A program made the translations under genes and the position numbers. 64,000 nucleotides of DNA from Limanda limanda (taxonomy: Eukaryota; Chordata; Actinopteri; Pleuronectiformes; Pleuronectidae). Positions 1 to 12,244 of this stretch are shown here, piece after piece (the stretch's first letter is position 1; each line of letters opens with the position of its first letter). Location: positions 24,956,507 to 25,020,506 of the forward strand of contig NC_083637.1 in NCBI RefSeq assembly GCF_963576545.1. Direction: 5' to 3'. Under the pieces are notes generated by a model that made no database searches, was not told the DNA's origin, and worked only from the letters and a program-made list of their open reading frames with translations.

Positions 1-3000
1 TTAAGCAAAGATTAGTTTAAGGATTACAGGGCTGGATACTTTTAGCTCCTTGAGAGTGCTCAATCTCTTTCCTCAGAGAGTTTTCCATCCTCCCTTTTCA
101 CTCATCCTTTATACTCATTAAACAGAATGGAGATGTGTGATAGACCAGGATGGGAGAGAGGGAGAGAGAGAGAGAGGGTGACAGAGAGAGAATTAGATTC
201 TCTGACACCCTGCTAATTGAGCGATCTCCTTTGTGCCCTGCCCAGCCTGCCAAGTTTTAATTAGCAACTAATCAAATCAATATGGAGGCTGCCAAGCGGA
301 GAGCGAGGCACCTAGATTGTGGGATGGCTGCCTGGATCACAGCCGCCTCTGCCCTTTTGCACCTGGACGTGGTTTTTCATGGCTCTAAGTGATCAGGGCC
401 AGTGGTGCCGATGGTGGGGAGATCTTTATTTTGGGAAGAGAAAGATGGAGTTATCCTGAGACGGGCGGGGTAATGATATCTGGCATCACCCAGCTGCCTA
501 AACAGAGAGAAACCCTGTGACCGGACAAAGGCTGTCTCTTGAAATGCATATTTGCACGAGAGGAATCGGTGTAGTCAAAGTGATTTTTTTTTATTTTTAA
601 ACATAGCAGCTGTGTCCACCTTCCAACTTCTGATTCATGCTAACATGTGAGCGTGAATACCAGGAGTATCCATCTACTACTTTCAGTAATCTGTCTGTGT
701 GTGACTCATATATCTTGAGGACCGTCCATCATATCGGCTTCCCACCTGCCATGTGTATTATTAAGGGTCCAAAGAAGGGCAGTTTTGGATTAGTTGTGAT
801 TTGGACAAACAATACATTCAATATAAGTAAACTTTGATAAAGGGTGAAAGCTGTGGTCGGGACGCATCAACTTTAGTGACTTTGTCGATCTCGACAACAG
901 TGTGTTCACCACCAAGTGCAAGAACAGCTGATTCTCCAGTTTGGGGTTCAGCGTATTGAGTCGAGCTTCACTGAACTTTGAATAAACAAGTGAACAGCTT
1001 TTTGTGCAGCAGCTGTGGTGAGGCTTCAGTGTTCTGCAGAACACTTTGTCAGGATGAAAGCTGCCACCGGCATCACCACAGAACAAGTAAACAGCCCATT
1101 CCAAACAGACGCGTTTAGAACGGCCACTGCACTGGTTCTCATCAGAATGACGCATCAGTGAGGAGGGTGCAAAGATGCACATCTTCTCTGGATTCACACA
1201 CTTTTGCAAATAACTTCTGTGATTTGTACTTGACACATGCATGTACACACACACACACACACTTACACACATACACACACACACCTTCCGTCATCTCACT
1301 GACACACCTACCCTCCAGCATCCCCTTGAAACGTGTTAATTACAGAGAAACCTGATGTGATGTGTTGTGCCATCTTCACAGGCACCCACATCCACTTGAG
1401 ATGAAAGGCAGGGCCACTTCTGCTCTCTCGTCTGCCTCAAGAATCTGTCAACACATCTTGACCTCCCCTGGAGGCGTCCAGCTGGGCCTGACGTCTTCTA
1501 GAGCCTGAGGGCCCCCCCGACTCCTACAGCTGCTCTGTCTCTCTTTGACAAACACACACAAATACATAAACACTCAAACGCACATTTATTTAAATACGTG
1601 CACGCATAAACGACAAACATTCACATTTGCCCTGGTACATTAATATCCTTCCGCTTCCAGTCATGTGCACATGTCCCACTGGGCCTCGGACCATCAGGGT
1701 TCTTCAAATACAAAGTCAAAGTGTTTCTGGGCTGTCATGGATAAGTGTGTTTTAACAGGATGATGTAATTGGGAGGTGATGTCACTTTTTACAAAGCATT
1801 TAGTGTTGACCCGGCTCTTGCAACAGGTTACATGAAGCAAGACTTTGCCTGAGGTCCCAAACTGAGGGGTGGCCCCAGGCAATGACATTTTTTAGAGAAG
1901 CCACGTAAATGCTATGATCAGCTAAGTACAGGAGACAGCAATGATACCATGATTATAAATCCCCATTAACCAGGCCCAATGCCACTATCTCCGCCAAAAG
2001 CTCAATAATTTTAGAGAATGTGGGGTTCTGTTTTGATGTAGGACCCCCCCACAGGTCCCTTTTGCCTGGGGACCCTTGAAACACAAAGTCTGGAGAGGGC
2101 ATTGGCAGCAGTGCAAATTACAACACCCTTACTCCGCAGCAGAGTCTGTTAACATGGAGTTCTGTTCATGTGCATCTGTCACTTGCTGGTAGACGCTTCA
2201 TGTCCCTGAACACAAAACTCAATGTCACAGGAAGCTACTCTCGTTAAAGCTTTCACAAGAACTGTTGCTAAATAAAGGAGTGGACAAGAATAAAAAACTG
2301 AGAAGAGCAGATTGTTCTGAAGCAAAGATAAGACGGTGGTGAGGTAAAGAAAAAAAAAGGGATGCCAAGCTAAAAACGAATTTGACTATCATTGCTTTTG
2401 GAGATAAAAATTGTACGTAAGGATTTTATTCTGTAATGACCCTGAATCCTCAGATTGCTTGGAGGAACGTTGAAACCATTAACATATTTAGTATAAAACC
2501 CTTTGCTATTTAGAAAAGTCTGTTTTATTTCCATAACTATTTTCATAATCTTTGACAAGAATAAGAAAGGCTGTGTTCAGTGGGCATAATAGAAAGACAA
2601 CATGTTTTAGCTTTGCGGCGCCGAGAACACGCAGCCTTAAAGAGGATATTTCACCACCTGCTGATAATAAACTGGCTCGCATGTTAGCAGATGGGAGCCT
2701 GGAGACGCCACAGAAAATGTCTGTGAAGTATGTGATGCATGGAGAAGCTACGGACTTTAAGGAAGTGGAATTATTCATTTTTTACAAAGGAAAAATATGA
2801 TTATAAGAATAATAATTATAATTATAATTTTCCAATTCTTGTGGATTTTATCAAATGCTGCAATTAGATGCGATGCCATACGATAACATGTGATGCAATG
2901 CACACCACTGCAATCAGATCCGATGAAATTGACCTCACTGAAAAATTGGCTGCATTAGAGGTAGGGTTGGTAATTCTCATTAGTTGAAATCCTCTTCACG

Positions 3001-6000
3001 TCCTGATAGCCATTGATGAATAGATGGATGGAAGATTCTGCTGCCGTGGCCCTCGCAGCACTGAAATAAACTTGACCAATCATTTGCAGGTTTTCTTTCC
3101 CCATCACCAACCGAGCTGCCTGTGCACAAACTGTCTGTGCTCTCACTGACCAGACTCTGCACAAGTCGTACAGACAGACATCCTGAAGCAGAGACGATAG
3201 TTGGAAGTTAGAGAAGGAGTCCAGGAAAAGTCTTCTTCTGTGTTTTGGGGGCGTAACTTTGTCGTGGGAGCTGATGCGAGGGGGTCGGGATGTATCAGTT
3301 GCATTTCTCCGAAGTGCAGCTTACTCTTGCTTGGCTTTTCCAGGATTGCCAACCTATAGCTTTAATCATCTCTTCACACAGTGAAGCTTAGGGCAGCAGG
3401 AGGTCAGGGTGTTTAGTTGGGAGCAAGCTTGTTTACACTCACACAGGAAACCAGTTCTACCAACCCCAGAGCAATGGATCTGTCCAGACTGAAATATCTC
3501 GATGAATTTTTGATGGATTGCCATGAAACATGCGGCAGATATTTATGTGCTCCACAATGTGAGCTGTGAAGAAAGTGGTGACAAGAGAGATAAAAGCTTG
3601 GAAAGCTCATCCAGCATAATCATCATCAGAAAAAAAAAAAGGTACAAATATGATGGAGAATTTGCTCACTCAGATGCTTTGGCCCTCTTCACAATAAAGA
3701 AGAATAAAGACACTCACTGCCATAATTAAATATTACATTACACTTTGGTCCAAAGGGAAATGCCGTCACACTCAGCAGAAGCGAGAGGTAGATGACACGG
3801 TAATGGTAATGACATGGTAAATGTTATTCCTGCTAAGCATCAGCGTGTTAACATTTAAAGCATGTTAGCGTGGTGACATTAGCACATGGCTTAAAGCACA
3901 ACTGTGCCCGGCAGCCTCGAGAGCAGCAAACTCTCAGTCTGGTTTTAACCCTTAACCACAATCTGTCTCTTTCCTCAACCAGGCAGCAACAGATCAAACA
4001 TCCTGACTGTAATGGTGTTTTTTGAAGGGGGGGGGGGGTTCTTCCAAAGAGTGTCCGATCGGAGAACGTTCATATGGATCCTTTTGGACGGCAAAATATC
4101 CATCAACATATTCAGTCAATTTAGCTATTTAGTTTGGATTAACTTATTAGATTCAGTAAAATGTGATGTGAAATGACGATTTTACATGAACTATTATTAC
4201 TTTCATCATTAATTATTCAAGCCTGAACAGTAATTGGTTCTTCCTCTGTGATTTACTGTGGGCCGCACCGTTCATCATCCACATAAGAAGCCGAACTGCA
4301 CCATAGTGCTCAAGGTGATCTATAGCGGACAAATGAGAGGCCTAATTAATAACAGCGGCCTGTCGCTGGCACCTCTTGGCCTTGTGGTTATTATATGTGC
4401 ATTAACAGCTTGCGTTCATTGCCTGCTAATTAACCATTGCTTAACACGTAGTGAAGGGTGGAGGATGGATCCACGGCAGCAGCAGCAGTGGCGGCGGTGG
4501 GACCCCCCCCTGTAAGCCACCTATAAGATGGGACCCCAAGAAGCACGGTGCCCTTGGGGACAGCCTGGGACTGCAGGGTAGAATGGATGGCTGCGTTCAC
4601 GACCATAAATTCAACGCTTCCCTAACTATCTCATTCATCATATGCACACCAGACTCCTGCACACTGTGAACACACCAGCACCAGTCCTACCTCCCTGCTT
4701 CGTCCTGTAGTAAATAATACAGACTGAGATAGGACAGAGAGTGAAAAACACGAGATAAGTGTATCAGGGAAATGACCATATGACAATGCACAGCCCTCTA
4801 TTTCTCCTTGGAGTGTGTGAATTCATTTGTACTGGGGCGGGGACACCAGTTCTTCCTCTCTCTTACTCCCTCTTTCTCTCTCTCTCTTTACAAAATATAC
4901 ATTTTCATATCTTTCTCTCAGCTGGTCACCATTTATTTCAGAATTTCCTCGGCTCTTTGTAGATATGGGTTGTGTTGGAGCTGTGCTGGGTGGTGGAATA
5001 AATCACATGGCTGCTGCAATGCAGAATATGATCTCATGCAACACCAGCACGGTAACAAACAAGACGTGTTTGTGTTGTTGCAGAAGCAGCCTTCCCTGAG
5101 ACTACATGTGCAACCTCGTAAAATGAAATCACTTGTTGTTCCTGTTGTTTTCACTGATGCAACAGTTTATTTTCTGTCTGGTTTTTTTCTACTTTCCCTG
5201 AATGTCATTAATGCAGGTTTATGCAAGGGAGGATGGTGCTGATTAAAGTTGAAACGATTCCTCTGTTTTGTCCAATTTTCACGAAAAAATGATGAGTTGC
5301 CTTTAGGAGACTAAATGTGCAGCGAAATGCAAGCACCTGCACTTATGATGTAAGAGCTTGCCGAGCAAAAATCTGATAAACAAATGAGAGCAGAGCAAAT
5401 GTAAAGTTATGACTCAGAAAATTAACTTTTCATAAAAGCAATAAATAAGTAATTATGATTAAATATTAGATTACAAAAATCCCAGCTGTCGATACATTTA
5501 TGTAAATATTAATTTACAAATTTGTGATTATGCATTTAATCATATTTATATGGAGTGTGTGAACATTTTATATGAAGGAAAACTTCATCATTATCGTTTT
5601 CTCTAAGCTCTTTTGCCTTTAAATTCAGCGCTCTTCTATGTGTGAATATTTGATATGAGTTCAGATTTTTGCTCTAAACATTTACATATAAAGTCTCTGT
5701 AAAATCTACATGCATTAAGCAAAAATTTGAATGTGTTTTCTTTTTCAAATAACTCTTATAAAATGAACCAGGTTTGATTTCCAACTGTTTGTTTCAGACG
5801 ATGTGTTTAAATCATAAAGCTTTATTCAATTTATACGTGTACAAGCTAAAACTTAAACATATATAGCTTCAAATCACTTTTACATATCCCCTTTCAGTTT
5901 TCCATTCGTCTGTGTTTTTCGCCCTCATTTCTCTGTGACCCTCTAGGTGATTTATGGTGGCAGAAGACAGTGTGTAGCTGGGTAAAAATAAATATCTTTC

Positions 6001-6073
6001 TTTTGAATGAATCTGCATTTTACAATTTTGCTGCTATTCCAATATTAATTCTGTTATCTCCGAATCAATCATT
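1..6073. other. Gene-free left flank
   Basis: No exon with family resemblance or convincing splice sites was found on either strand. It contains a GA run (155-176), a CA run (1244-1284), a G12 run (4027-4038) and a CT run (about 4863-4886). Two stretches with unusually complex, balanced composition and homeodomain-like TAATTA cores (about 240-420 and 4250-4450) look like conserved non-coding elements. That cannot be shown without other genomes. Confidence 0.6.
1244..1284 (+). repeat. Interrupted (AC)n microsatellite
   Basis: AC dinucleotides are broken twice (by TT and by AT). Open frames across it are incidental. Confidence 0.9.
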
Positions 6074-7341
6074 ATTAGTCTTGCTGCTCGCCAACCAGCC
6101 CGGTTACTTCCTGTATTACATCACTATTATTAAGTACAGACTAATATATCTGAACAAGTAGGGGCTCTGATGTAGCATTAGCAATTTTGTGTCAATTGGA
6201 CAACTTAATTATTAATTGTTATAACTTAATTTTCACACTGATCAGTAGGTGGCGCTATGACCCTGAACTAATATAAATATATGGATGTGTTCAGGTCACG
6301 ATTGTGATCATAGGTCAGTAGTTCTGAACCGGTTGGATAATTCAGAGTGGATTTACAAAGTACTTCCTGTTTCATGGCAAATCAGTAGGTGGCGCTATGA
6401 CACTGAGGAAATAATGACACATAGAGCTGTTCAGGCGTCTCTGATAATGAGACAGACGTTTGGTGGTGATAGGACAATACAGAGTGGAGTTATGATAACA
6501 TCGTGTCCTTCGCCAAAGAAGACAATGTTGTCATTGATGTGCGGCAAAGTTGATCAGTCGCCGCACATCAATGTTTACACGGTTTGAGGAAATGTCACAA
6601 TTCGGACAATGATCCAATGAGTTGACTGAGCTGTTTTGCACCCAGGAGCAGTTCATCAAAGTATAAAACATGTCACTTCCTGTAGCAAGCAGGGGGTGCT
6701 GTGATTTTAATTCATAATTTCTGTGTAGCGCCATGCCACGATCACACGGTGTGATGAAAACTCGAAATTCAAGGTAGTTTATATCTCTATCTTGTTGTGA
6801 TGACACTCATGTCCATATGAAATTGATCTGATGAAAAACATGGGACAAGTACGTCAAAGAAAAAATTTAGAAAACAGCCAAAATGGCCACTAAATCCAAA
6901 AGCGCGAGCTTCCTGTTTTCCCACTGCACCTCTAGTCTAGTCAAGATACTCCTGGGCTACGATTTATGAGAAGATCGGTGAAAGCTACCTGAGGGGCTTT
7001 TCCTTAGATGGCGCTGTTGAGCCATTTTGCCACGCCCATTTCAAATTACTCCAGAATACAATTACTTTTTAGGGTTTTGAATTTCCTACAAAGTTTGGTA
7101 AGAATTTGAGCATGTCTAGGCCCTGAAAAAGCCCAAAAGGGAAACACAAACCCTTTGAAATACAATAGGGCCTCCCACCGTCGGTGCTCAGGCCCTAATA
7201 ATAATCATTACAATTTCAATAGGGCCTCTCACCATTCGGTGCTCGGGCCCTCATAATAAGAATAATCCTTTCAATTTCAATAGGGCCTCCCACCGGTTCG
7301 GTGCTCGGGCCCTAATTAGTCTTGCTGCTCGCCAACCAGCC
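6074..7341. mobile_element. 1.2-kb inserted element flanked by a 27-bp direct repeat
   Basis: The same 27 bases (beginning ATTAGTCTTGCTGCTCGCC and ending CAACCAGCC) occur at 6074-6100 and 7315-7341, with 1214 bases between them. That is what a target-site duplication looks like. Inside, GTAGGTGGCGCTATGAC occurs twice (near 6246 and 6386), a motif I recall from a common teleost repeat. The right end carries three copies of a tail unit (AGGGCCTC..ACC..TCGGTGCTC.GGCCCTAAT) at about 7168-7198, 7220-7252 and 7281-7316. No intact gene is present. A long, variable duplication points to a retroposon rather than a cut-and-paste element. Confidence 0.7.
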
Positions 7342-8208
7342 TGAATGCAGTATGAGGTCCGGGAGCTGAAGAGAAGGAAACCCCACACAAAGACGTGTTT
7401 CTACTGCCCTCAAGTGTTCGCCAGAGGAACCGTAAGGACAGAGGAAGCAGAAAGGAGAGCTGGTATTTAGAGCAGCTAGTATGTAAAGTGATGCCATAGC
7501 AAAGGACTAATAACTTTCTGGACTCCCGCGATAGGCCCTCAGTTTTATACGATAGTGGGTGGGATGTTTGCACGAGGACCTCGGTATCAACTGCCAAATG
7601 TTTTCCTCCTGCCAGGAATTTGCAAAATTCAATTGCTCCACTCGAGCTCCATCACCAGCACACTGGGAAAGATCCCCAGGAGAGGACAAGTCATTTCACA
7701 GGGCGCTCATTTTTCACCAAAGAGAATTACTCCAGGCGATGGAGATTTTGTCTGCAGAATGACAAGGGGTTAGCAGGCACAACGCAGATCAATGTGGATA
7801 ATGGAGTGGTGCTGTCTCGACACCAGGGAAACACATAACAAAGTATGTGTTACAAGTGACCAGAGCTGAGAGTATTACCTCAGGAAAAATGAAAAAGAAC
7901 ATTTCAATCCATATCACTGTGGACCCTTTTTAAAGGGTAATTTCACCCATATCCTGATTACATACAGTCAAGTGATGCACTTATAGCAGAGAGAGAAAGG
8001 GGAAGAATGGATGAGACAATAATGTTCAGTGTTGTTGCCTAGCGTTTTAAATTGGGCAAAAATGTGGTTACATTATTGTAAATGTAACAGTCTACACTAC
8101 ATGTGTGATTGTGTTTAAAACCTGACTCACACTGGAAATGCTCCTGGGTTGGAAATGAAAAGTTTTGATTGGCTACATAACAATTAGGTTAAGATGGACA
8201 GGTAAAGT

Positions 8209-8724
8209 TTAACCCTAGAACACTAACGTAAATTAGTAACACCATCACTAACGTCGGGTACATTTTACCCGATATAATATACCTTCTCATCAAAATATAT
8301 GAATGTACAACAATACATGGCAATTTGAAGTACTCTTCTTTTATTTCCCCCTATACAAACGAAAAAAAGGTATCATGGGGGGACCTTATAAAAAGGCTCT
8401 AAAATGTGACAAAAATTAGGGAGTTGTTAAAGACTAATTCCAAAAAAAACAACTAACGGAGCTGGGAACTTGTTCTTCGGTCCAGCAGTTCATGGGACAT
8501 ATCCGATGAAGGCACAAATATTTTACCCTCTATCACTAACGGGGGAAAATAACCCGAACACGTGCTTATTGAAAAAAACAGGGATGGGAGCAGGGAAACT
8601 AGCCGACCTTCTATGACGTAAGTGAATAGACTGAAGCTACCCAAGGACCACGCCACTCAGACAGCAGCAACACAATTAAAATCCCATGACCACACTCGCT
8701 CGGGTAAAAATCACCCGACGTTAA
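8209..8724. mobile_element. piggyBac-like TTAA-bounded non-autonomous element
   Basis: The left boundary is TTAA then CCCTAGAACACTAACG, the form of a piggyBac terminus (TTAA target, CCC start). A subterminal CGTCGGGTACATTTTACCCG near 8252 is matched inverted at the right side by CGGGTAAAAATCACCCGACG (8701-8720), followed directly by TTAA at 8721. The right arm lacks the expected terminal bases and instead passes into GGTTAA repeats. No transposase is encoded. Confidence 0.6.
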
Positions 8725-8852
8725 GGTTAGGGTTAGGATTAAGGTTAAGGTTAAGGTTAAGGTTAAGGTAAGGTAAGGTTAAGGTTAAGGTTAAGGTTAA
8801 GGTTAAGGTTAAGGTTAAGGTTAAGGTTAAGGTTAGGGTTAAGGTAAGGTTT
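8721..8852 (+). repeat. (GGTTAA)n telomere-like hexamer array
   Basis: About 20 units of AAGGTT, with interspersed AGGTTAGGGTT variants at both ends and a few 5-base units (AAGGT). The unit differs from vertebrate telomere repeat (GGGTTA) by one base. It starts exactly at the right edge of the TTAA-bounded element. Confidence 0.9.
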
Positions 8853-9744
8853 AAGATAAGCTTAGCTTCAGGTATAGGTTCGGGACAAGGTGGGGGCCCA
8901 TCTTTTGGGGTTTTACAGTTCTAAATAAAGGTACACAAGAACAAAAAAACGAATAAAACTATCAAAGGTCAATCTGGTGGCCAGGCTGGAAGTTGGTCCT
9001 GAAGGCTGCTGCAGGTGCAGGTCAGAAGGTCAGACCAACATGTAGAAGGGAAGTGCCATTACATGCTAAATGGTTTTGTGTGTGTTGGTCATTCAACACA
9101 TGAACATGTCATCATGTGTCATCACGTTTTCATAAGTACAATATTTTTTGACTAACTCGTTCGACAAAGGCGCGCAGAGGCACGCCCCCGTTGCTCTCTT
9201 GCTCCCCCTGCTCCTGGCGCTCTCTCTCTCTATCAAAGCGGGCCAAACAGCAGGCTTTTTGTTTCCGTATTAATGTATTCTGTTTGTTTGGTGAGCCGCA
9301 CGCCTCCTCGTCTCCACCACAGTTGTGCTTTAAAACCCTTCAGGGGTAACGGAGGGATCCAGCTGACAGATGGTGAGGGCTGGAGGAACGTGTTGGAGGC
9401 TGGCGGGAGTGTGGACCGCGACCCTGGGATGTTACAGTGACGCACACTGTCTTCAAACACACTCCATCACTGAGGCACAAACAGTGAGGGAGGCCTCGCA
9501 AGTGGATCAGACTTCAGGTGTTTCCCTCCTCCAGCCAGAGCAGTATTCCCTGCTCACTGCTCCAGCTGTGTTTATACTGCATAACTCCATCTAAAGTGTG
9601 TTCATGAAAGATGGAGGAATGTGTTAAATATTAAACATTGACAGTCAGATGAATATTGGATTCATAATGATGACATGACCTGTTAAGATGTCCTGGAAAA
9701 CAAAGCTGCTTCAATTGTAGATACCAAAACAAAACCAGGAAACA

Positions 9745-9870
9745 GATTCTAACCAACCGATACATATGAAACTTGGTGGAAGGGTGTGATAGGGATCAGG
9801 GAAGAAATTACATTTGGTGCAGATCTGAATCTTGGGGCGGATCCAGGAAATTTTTTTCACTTTTCTTTTC
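9745..9870 (+). repeat. Fragment of the GGAGGTTATG repeat family
   Basis: ATGAAACTTGGTGGAAGGGT and GGTGCAGATC resemble the middle of a very common teleost interspersed repeat. Fuller copies lie at 34961-35208 (same strand) and 45731-45957 (opposite strand). This piece appears cut off by the SINE that follows. Confidence 0.5.
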
Positions 9871-9881
9871 ACGGTCTGGTT

Positions 9882-10130
9882 AACAGTCGTCCTCTAACCA
9901 GAAGGTCCGTGGTTCGATCCCCATCTGGTCTTCCTCATCTGCGTGCCAAAGTGTCCTCCGGCAACATGCTGAAACCCGGATTGCCCCTCATAGGAAAAAA
10001 GTGCTGCCAATAGATGCACTGTATGAATGTGTGTGTGAATGGTTGAATGGCAATTAACTGTACTGTAAAGTGCTTTGAGTGGACCTCAAGACTAGAAAAG
10101 GGCTATATAAGTACAGAACATTTATAATTT
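9882..10130 (+). mobile_element. tRNA-derived SINE
   Basis: GTGGTTCGATCCCC near 9911 is a good polymerase III B box inside a degenerate tRNA-like head (AACCAGAAGGTCCGTGG). The tail contains GTGTGTGTGAATGGTTGAAT and AAAGTGCTTTGAGTGG, then GGGCTATATAAGTACAG, the familiar teleost SINE tail. The A box is eroded and the copy is diverged, so it is probably inactive. Confidence 0.8.
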
Positions 10131-10429
10131 CATCTTCCCGCTCCTTACTTTGTAAAATGTCATCATTAGTTAGTCAGACGTTTTAAAACTAGCTCATATG
10201 TGAGTGCTTATTGTCGTTAAAATAGATCAGATCGATTAGATACAGATATTTAACACATAGTTGAGTGATACGGAAACAGAATTCTTACTAATCTTATAAT
10301 GCATTAATGCCACTAGGGTTAGTGTTAGCTCACTACAAGAAATTTGTTCCAAAACCCGATTTTCTCATGTTTCTCTACAGGGGAGTATTTTATTTTCCTT
10401 CTGTAGTCTGACAGCTTTTCAGGTCATAT

Positions 10430-12244
10430 CTTTTCTGAAGCCCTTATAGTCTAGGTTCTGGGGAAGATTTGTATGCGCTTCATTTAGCGGAGAATATCTC
10501 AACTGCTATAGACTAATATGACCCCATTGAACAACGTGGGATGTGTGCCAAAATCTCTATCTGGGATGAAAGTCCTGAAAATGACCACTATAGGTGACAC
10601 TATTATCACTTTTCCTTTATAGATAACCTCATCAATTTCTACCAGATTAATGTTCATATTAAGAGAAATACTTTTTGTATTACACTTTGTCTCAAAAATT
10701 AAATAATATATGCAAATTAGGCAATATCTCATTAAATATACGTACATATAAGCTCTTGAAGCTACAGATTTTCTTAGGTGATCACAATGTTTAAAGTGAA
10801 GGAATTCTGGTTTGATATTTCTAATTGTGTCTCTGTAGATGTCCAGGGTGGATGCTGTGTGTGTGTTGCTGTTATCATTGGAACGTTAACTTAAAGTGAA
10901 AAATACAAAACAGCAGGTTTATTCCCTGTTGCAAGGTAACACTTCAGGTCCAGGTACTGGTAGGAGTCCAGGTATGGGGATGATAATGAGAGCTCATTTA
11001 GTGATAGGATTTTTTACAACTACTGCCTCTCTTGCATTTGCAGTACTTGCAACAACGGATACCAGCTACCCGACAGGGACATCCATTCTTGTGTGCACAC
11101 TTGCCACATGAGCAGGGATCTGGCAAACCTTCAGGTTTTGAGATTACAATCTCAGGGACTAATAAACTGCCCTTTCTTACAAAACCATAAGCATCTGCAT
11201 TTAAGATTGAGGTGGCGTCTGTAAATGGTGCTCGGACCCAAAGCTGCTGTTGATAATAGGCTCTTTGTATATGTTTTCTTGCATTAGTTGAGGTGCAAGC
11301 AGTCCTCTCAAAGTCCATCTTGAGGACATTACTATCGAACGCAGCAATGCGCAGGTGGTCAAATGTCTCCATGTCTGTTGATGGTTTGAGACACTTGACC
11401 AAGAATGTTTCTGCCATTTGTATTGCACTCTCTGTTAGCTGTGGACAGTTGAAATTGAGAATCAGAGAAGAGTTGCCTGGTTTGCGGACAGTGTTCTGAG
11501 CTGCAAGTTTAGTTGAAATTTTGCTGGTTGTATCACACCCAGTCGCGCATGTAGTGCTGGGAGTCACTGTGTGAGTTCGTCTCCCAGCGCTTTGCAGATA
11601 TCATGAAGTGGTAATATTGATCTTTTCACTCCTGAGTTGCGGAACAGCCAGAGCTCTTGGAGGCCAAGACTTCTCCAATTGACTCTTATGTGGTATAAAA
11701 GGCACACAAAGACATCTGTGTCACCCGATGACAGTGTCAGTGATGTAGATCCTGTACGGTGACTTAAAATGTCCTGCACATGGAACATCATCCTGTCATC
11801 AGCTTCCTCGTGTGTGACGTTGAGCCGAGGGAATGGAGTAGCACTCGCCGCTGACACAATGTGAAAATTGTGATCACCTCAGAAAATCTTTAGCTTCAAG
11901 GGTTTATGTACGCATATATAATGAGATATCGCCTCATTTGAATATTTTAATATTATGTTTTAGACAAAGTGTAATACAAAAAGTATTTCTCTTAATATGA
12001 ACATCAATCTGGTAGAAATTGATGAGGATATATATAAAGGTGAAAAAAAAAGTCCCCTTCACCTGTAGTGTGATAATAGTGTCACCTGTTTTCAGGACTT
12101 TCATCCCGGATAGAGATTTTGGCACACATCCCACGTTGTTCAGTGGGGTCATATTAGTCTATAACAGTTGAGATATTCTCCACTAAATGAAGCGCATACA
12201 AATCTTCCCCAGGACCTGTACTATTAGTGCTTCATTAGAAAAGT
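10430..12244 (-). mobile_element. Transposable element with ~340-bp terminal inverted repeats and a decayed nuclease-like gene
   Basis: The segment at about 10430-10790 is repeated in inverted orientation at about 11870-12244. Shared stretches include GGGGAAGATTTGTATGCGCT, AGACTAATATGACCCC, CAACGTGGGATGTGTGCCA and AAGTGTAATACAAAAAGTA (as read on one strand or the other), with small indels. Between the arms, the minus strand holds two overlapping pieces of one gene (11857-10998). Copies are about 85-90% alike by eye. Ends were judged by eye to within about 15 bases, and no target duplication could be fixed. Confidence 0.85.
10998..11857 (-). pseudogene. Decayed transposon gene: FEN/PIN-like nuclease motifs plus Cys-rich C-terminus
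   Basis: The first piece (11857-11564, 97 aa) contains HEEADDRMMFHV and SGDTDVFVCLLYH. The second (11567-10998, 189 aa) begins with ATGCDTTSKISTK and ends in a Cys-rich block with spacing C.C..C....C.C......CC..C.C.....C. Acidic residues in the order E-E-x-D, D-x-D and G-C-D followed by a short helical stretch parallel the metal-binding order of FEN1/XPG nucleases (inference). The Cys block resembles a tesmin/TSO1-type CXC domain. The two pieces are in different frames, with sequence lost at the join near 11564, and the N-terminal part is cut by the right inverted repeat. This is therefore an internally deleted, inactive copy. The HEEAD and TGCD motifs are ones I recall from multicopy proteins of fish and cnidarians; the family name is unknown to me. 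Confidence 0.65.

Noticed and set aside
4808..5242. 144-codon plus-strand frame
   Set aside because: Its N-terminal half crosses a CT-rich run. There is no start context, splice site or recognisable motif.
7507..7838. Several frames in the region after the 27-bp duplication
   Set aside because: They overlap each other on both strands, are short and show no family features.
9882..9960. Possible tRNA gene because of GGTTCGATCCCC
   Set aside because: The B box is good, but no cloverleaf with an acceptor stem and anticodon arm can be drawn, and the downstream sequence is a SINE tail.
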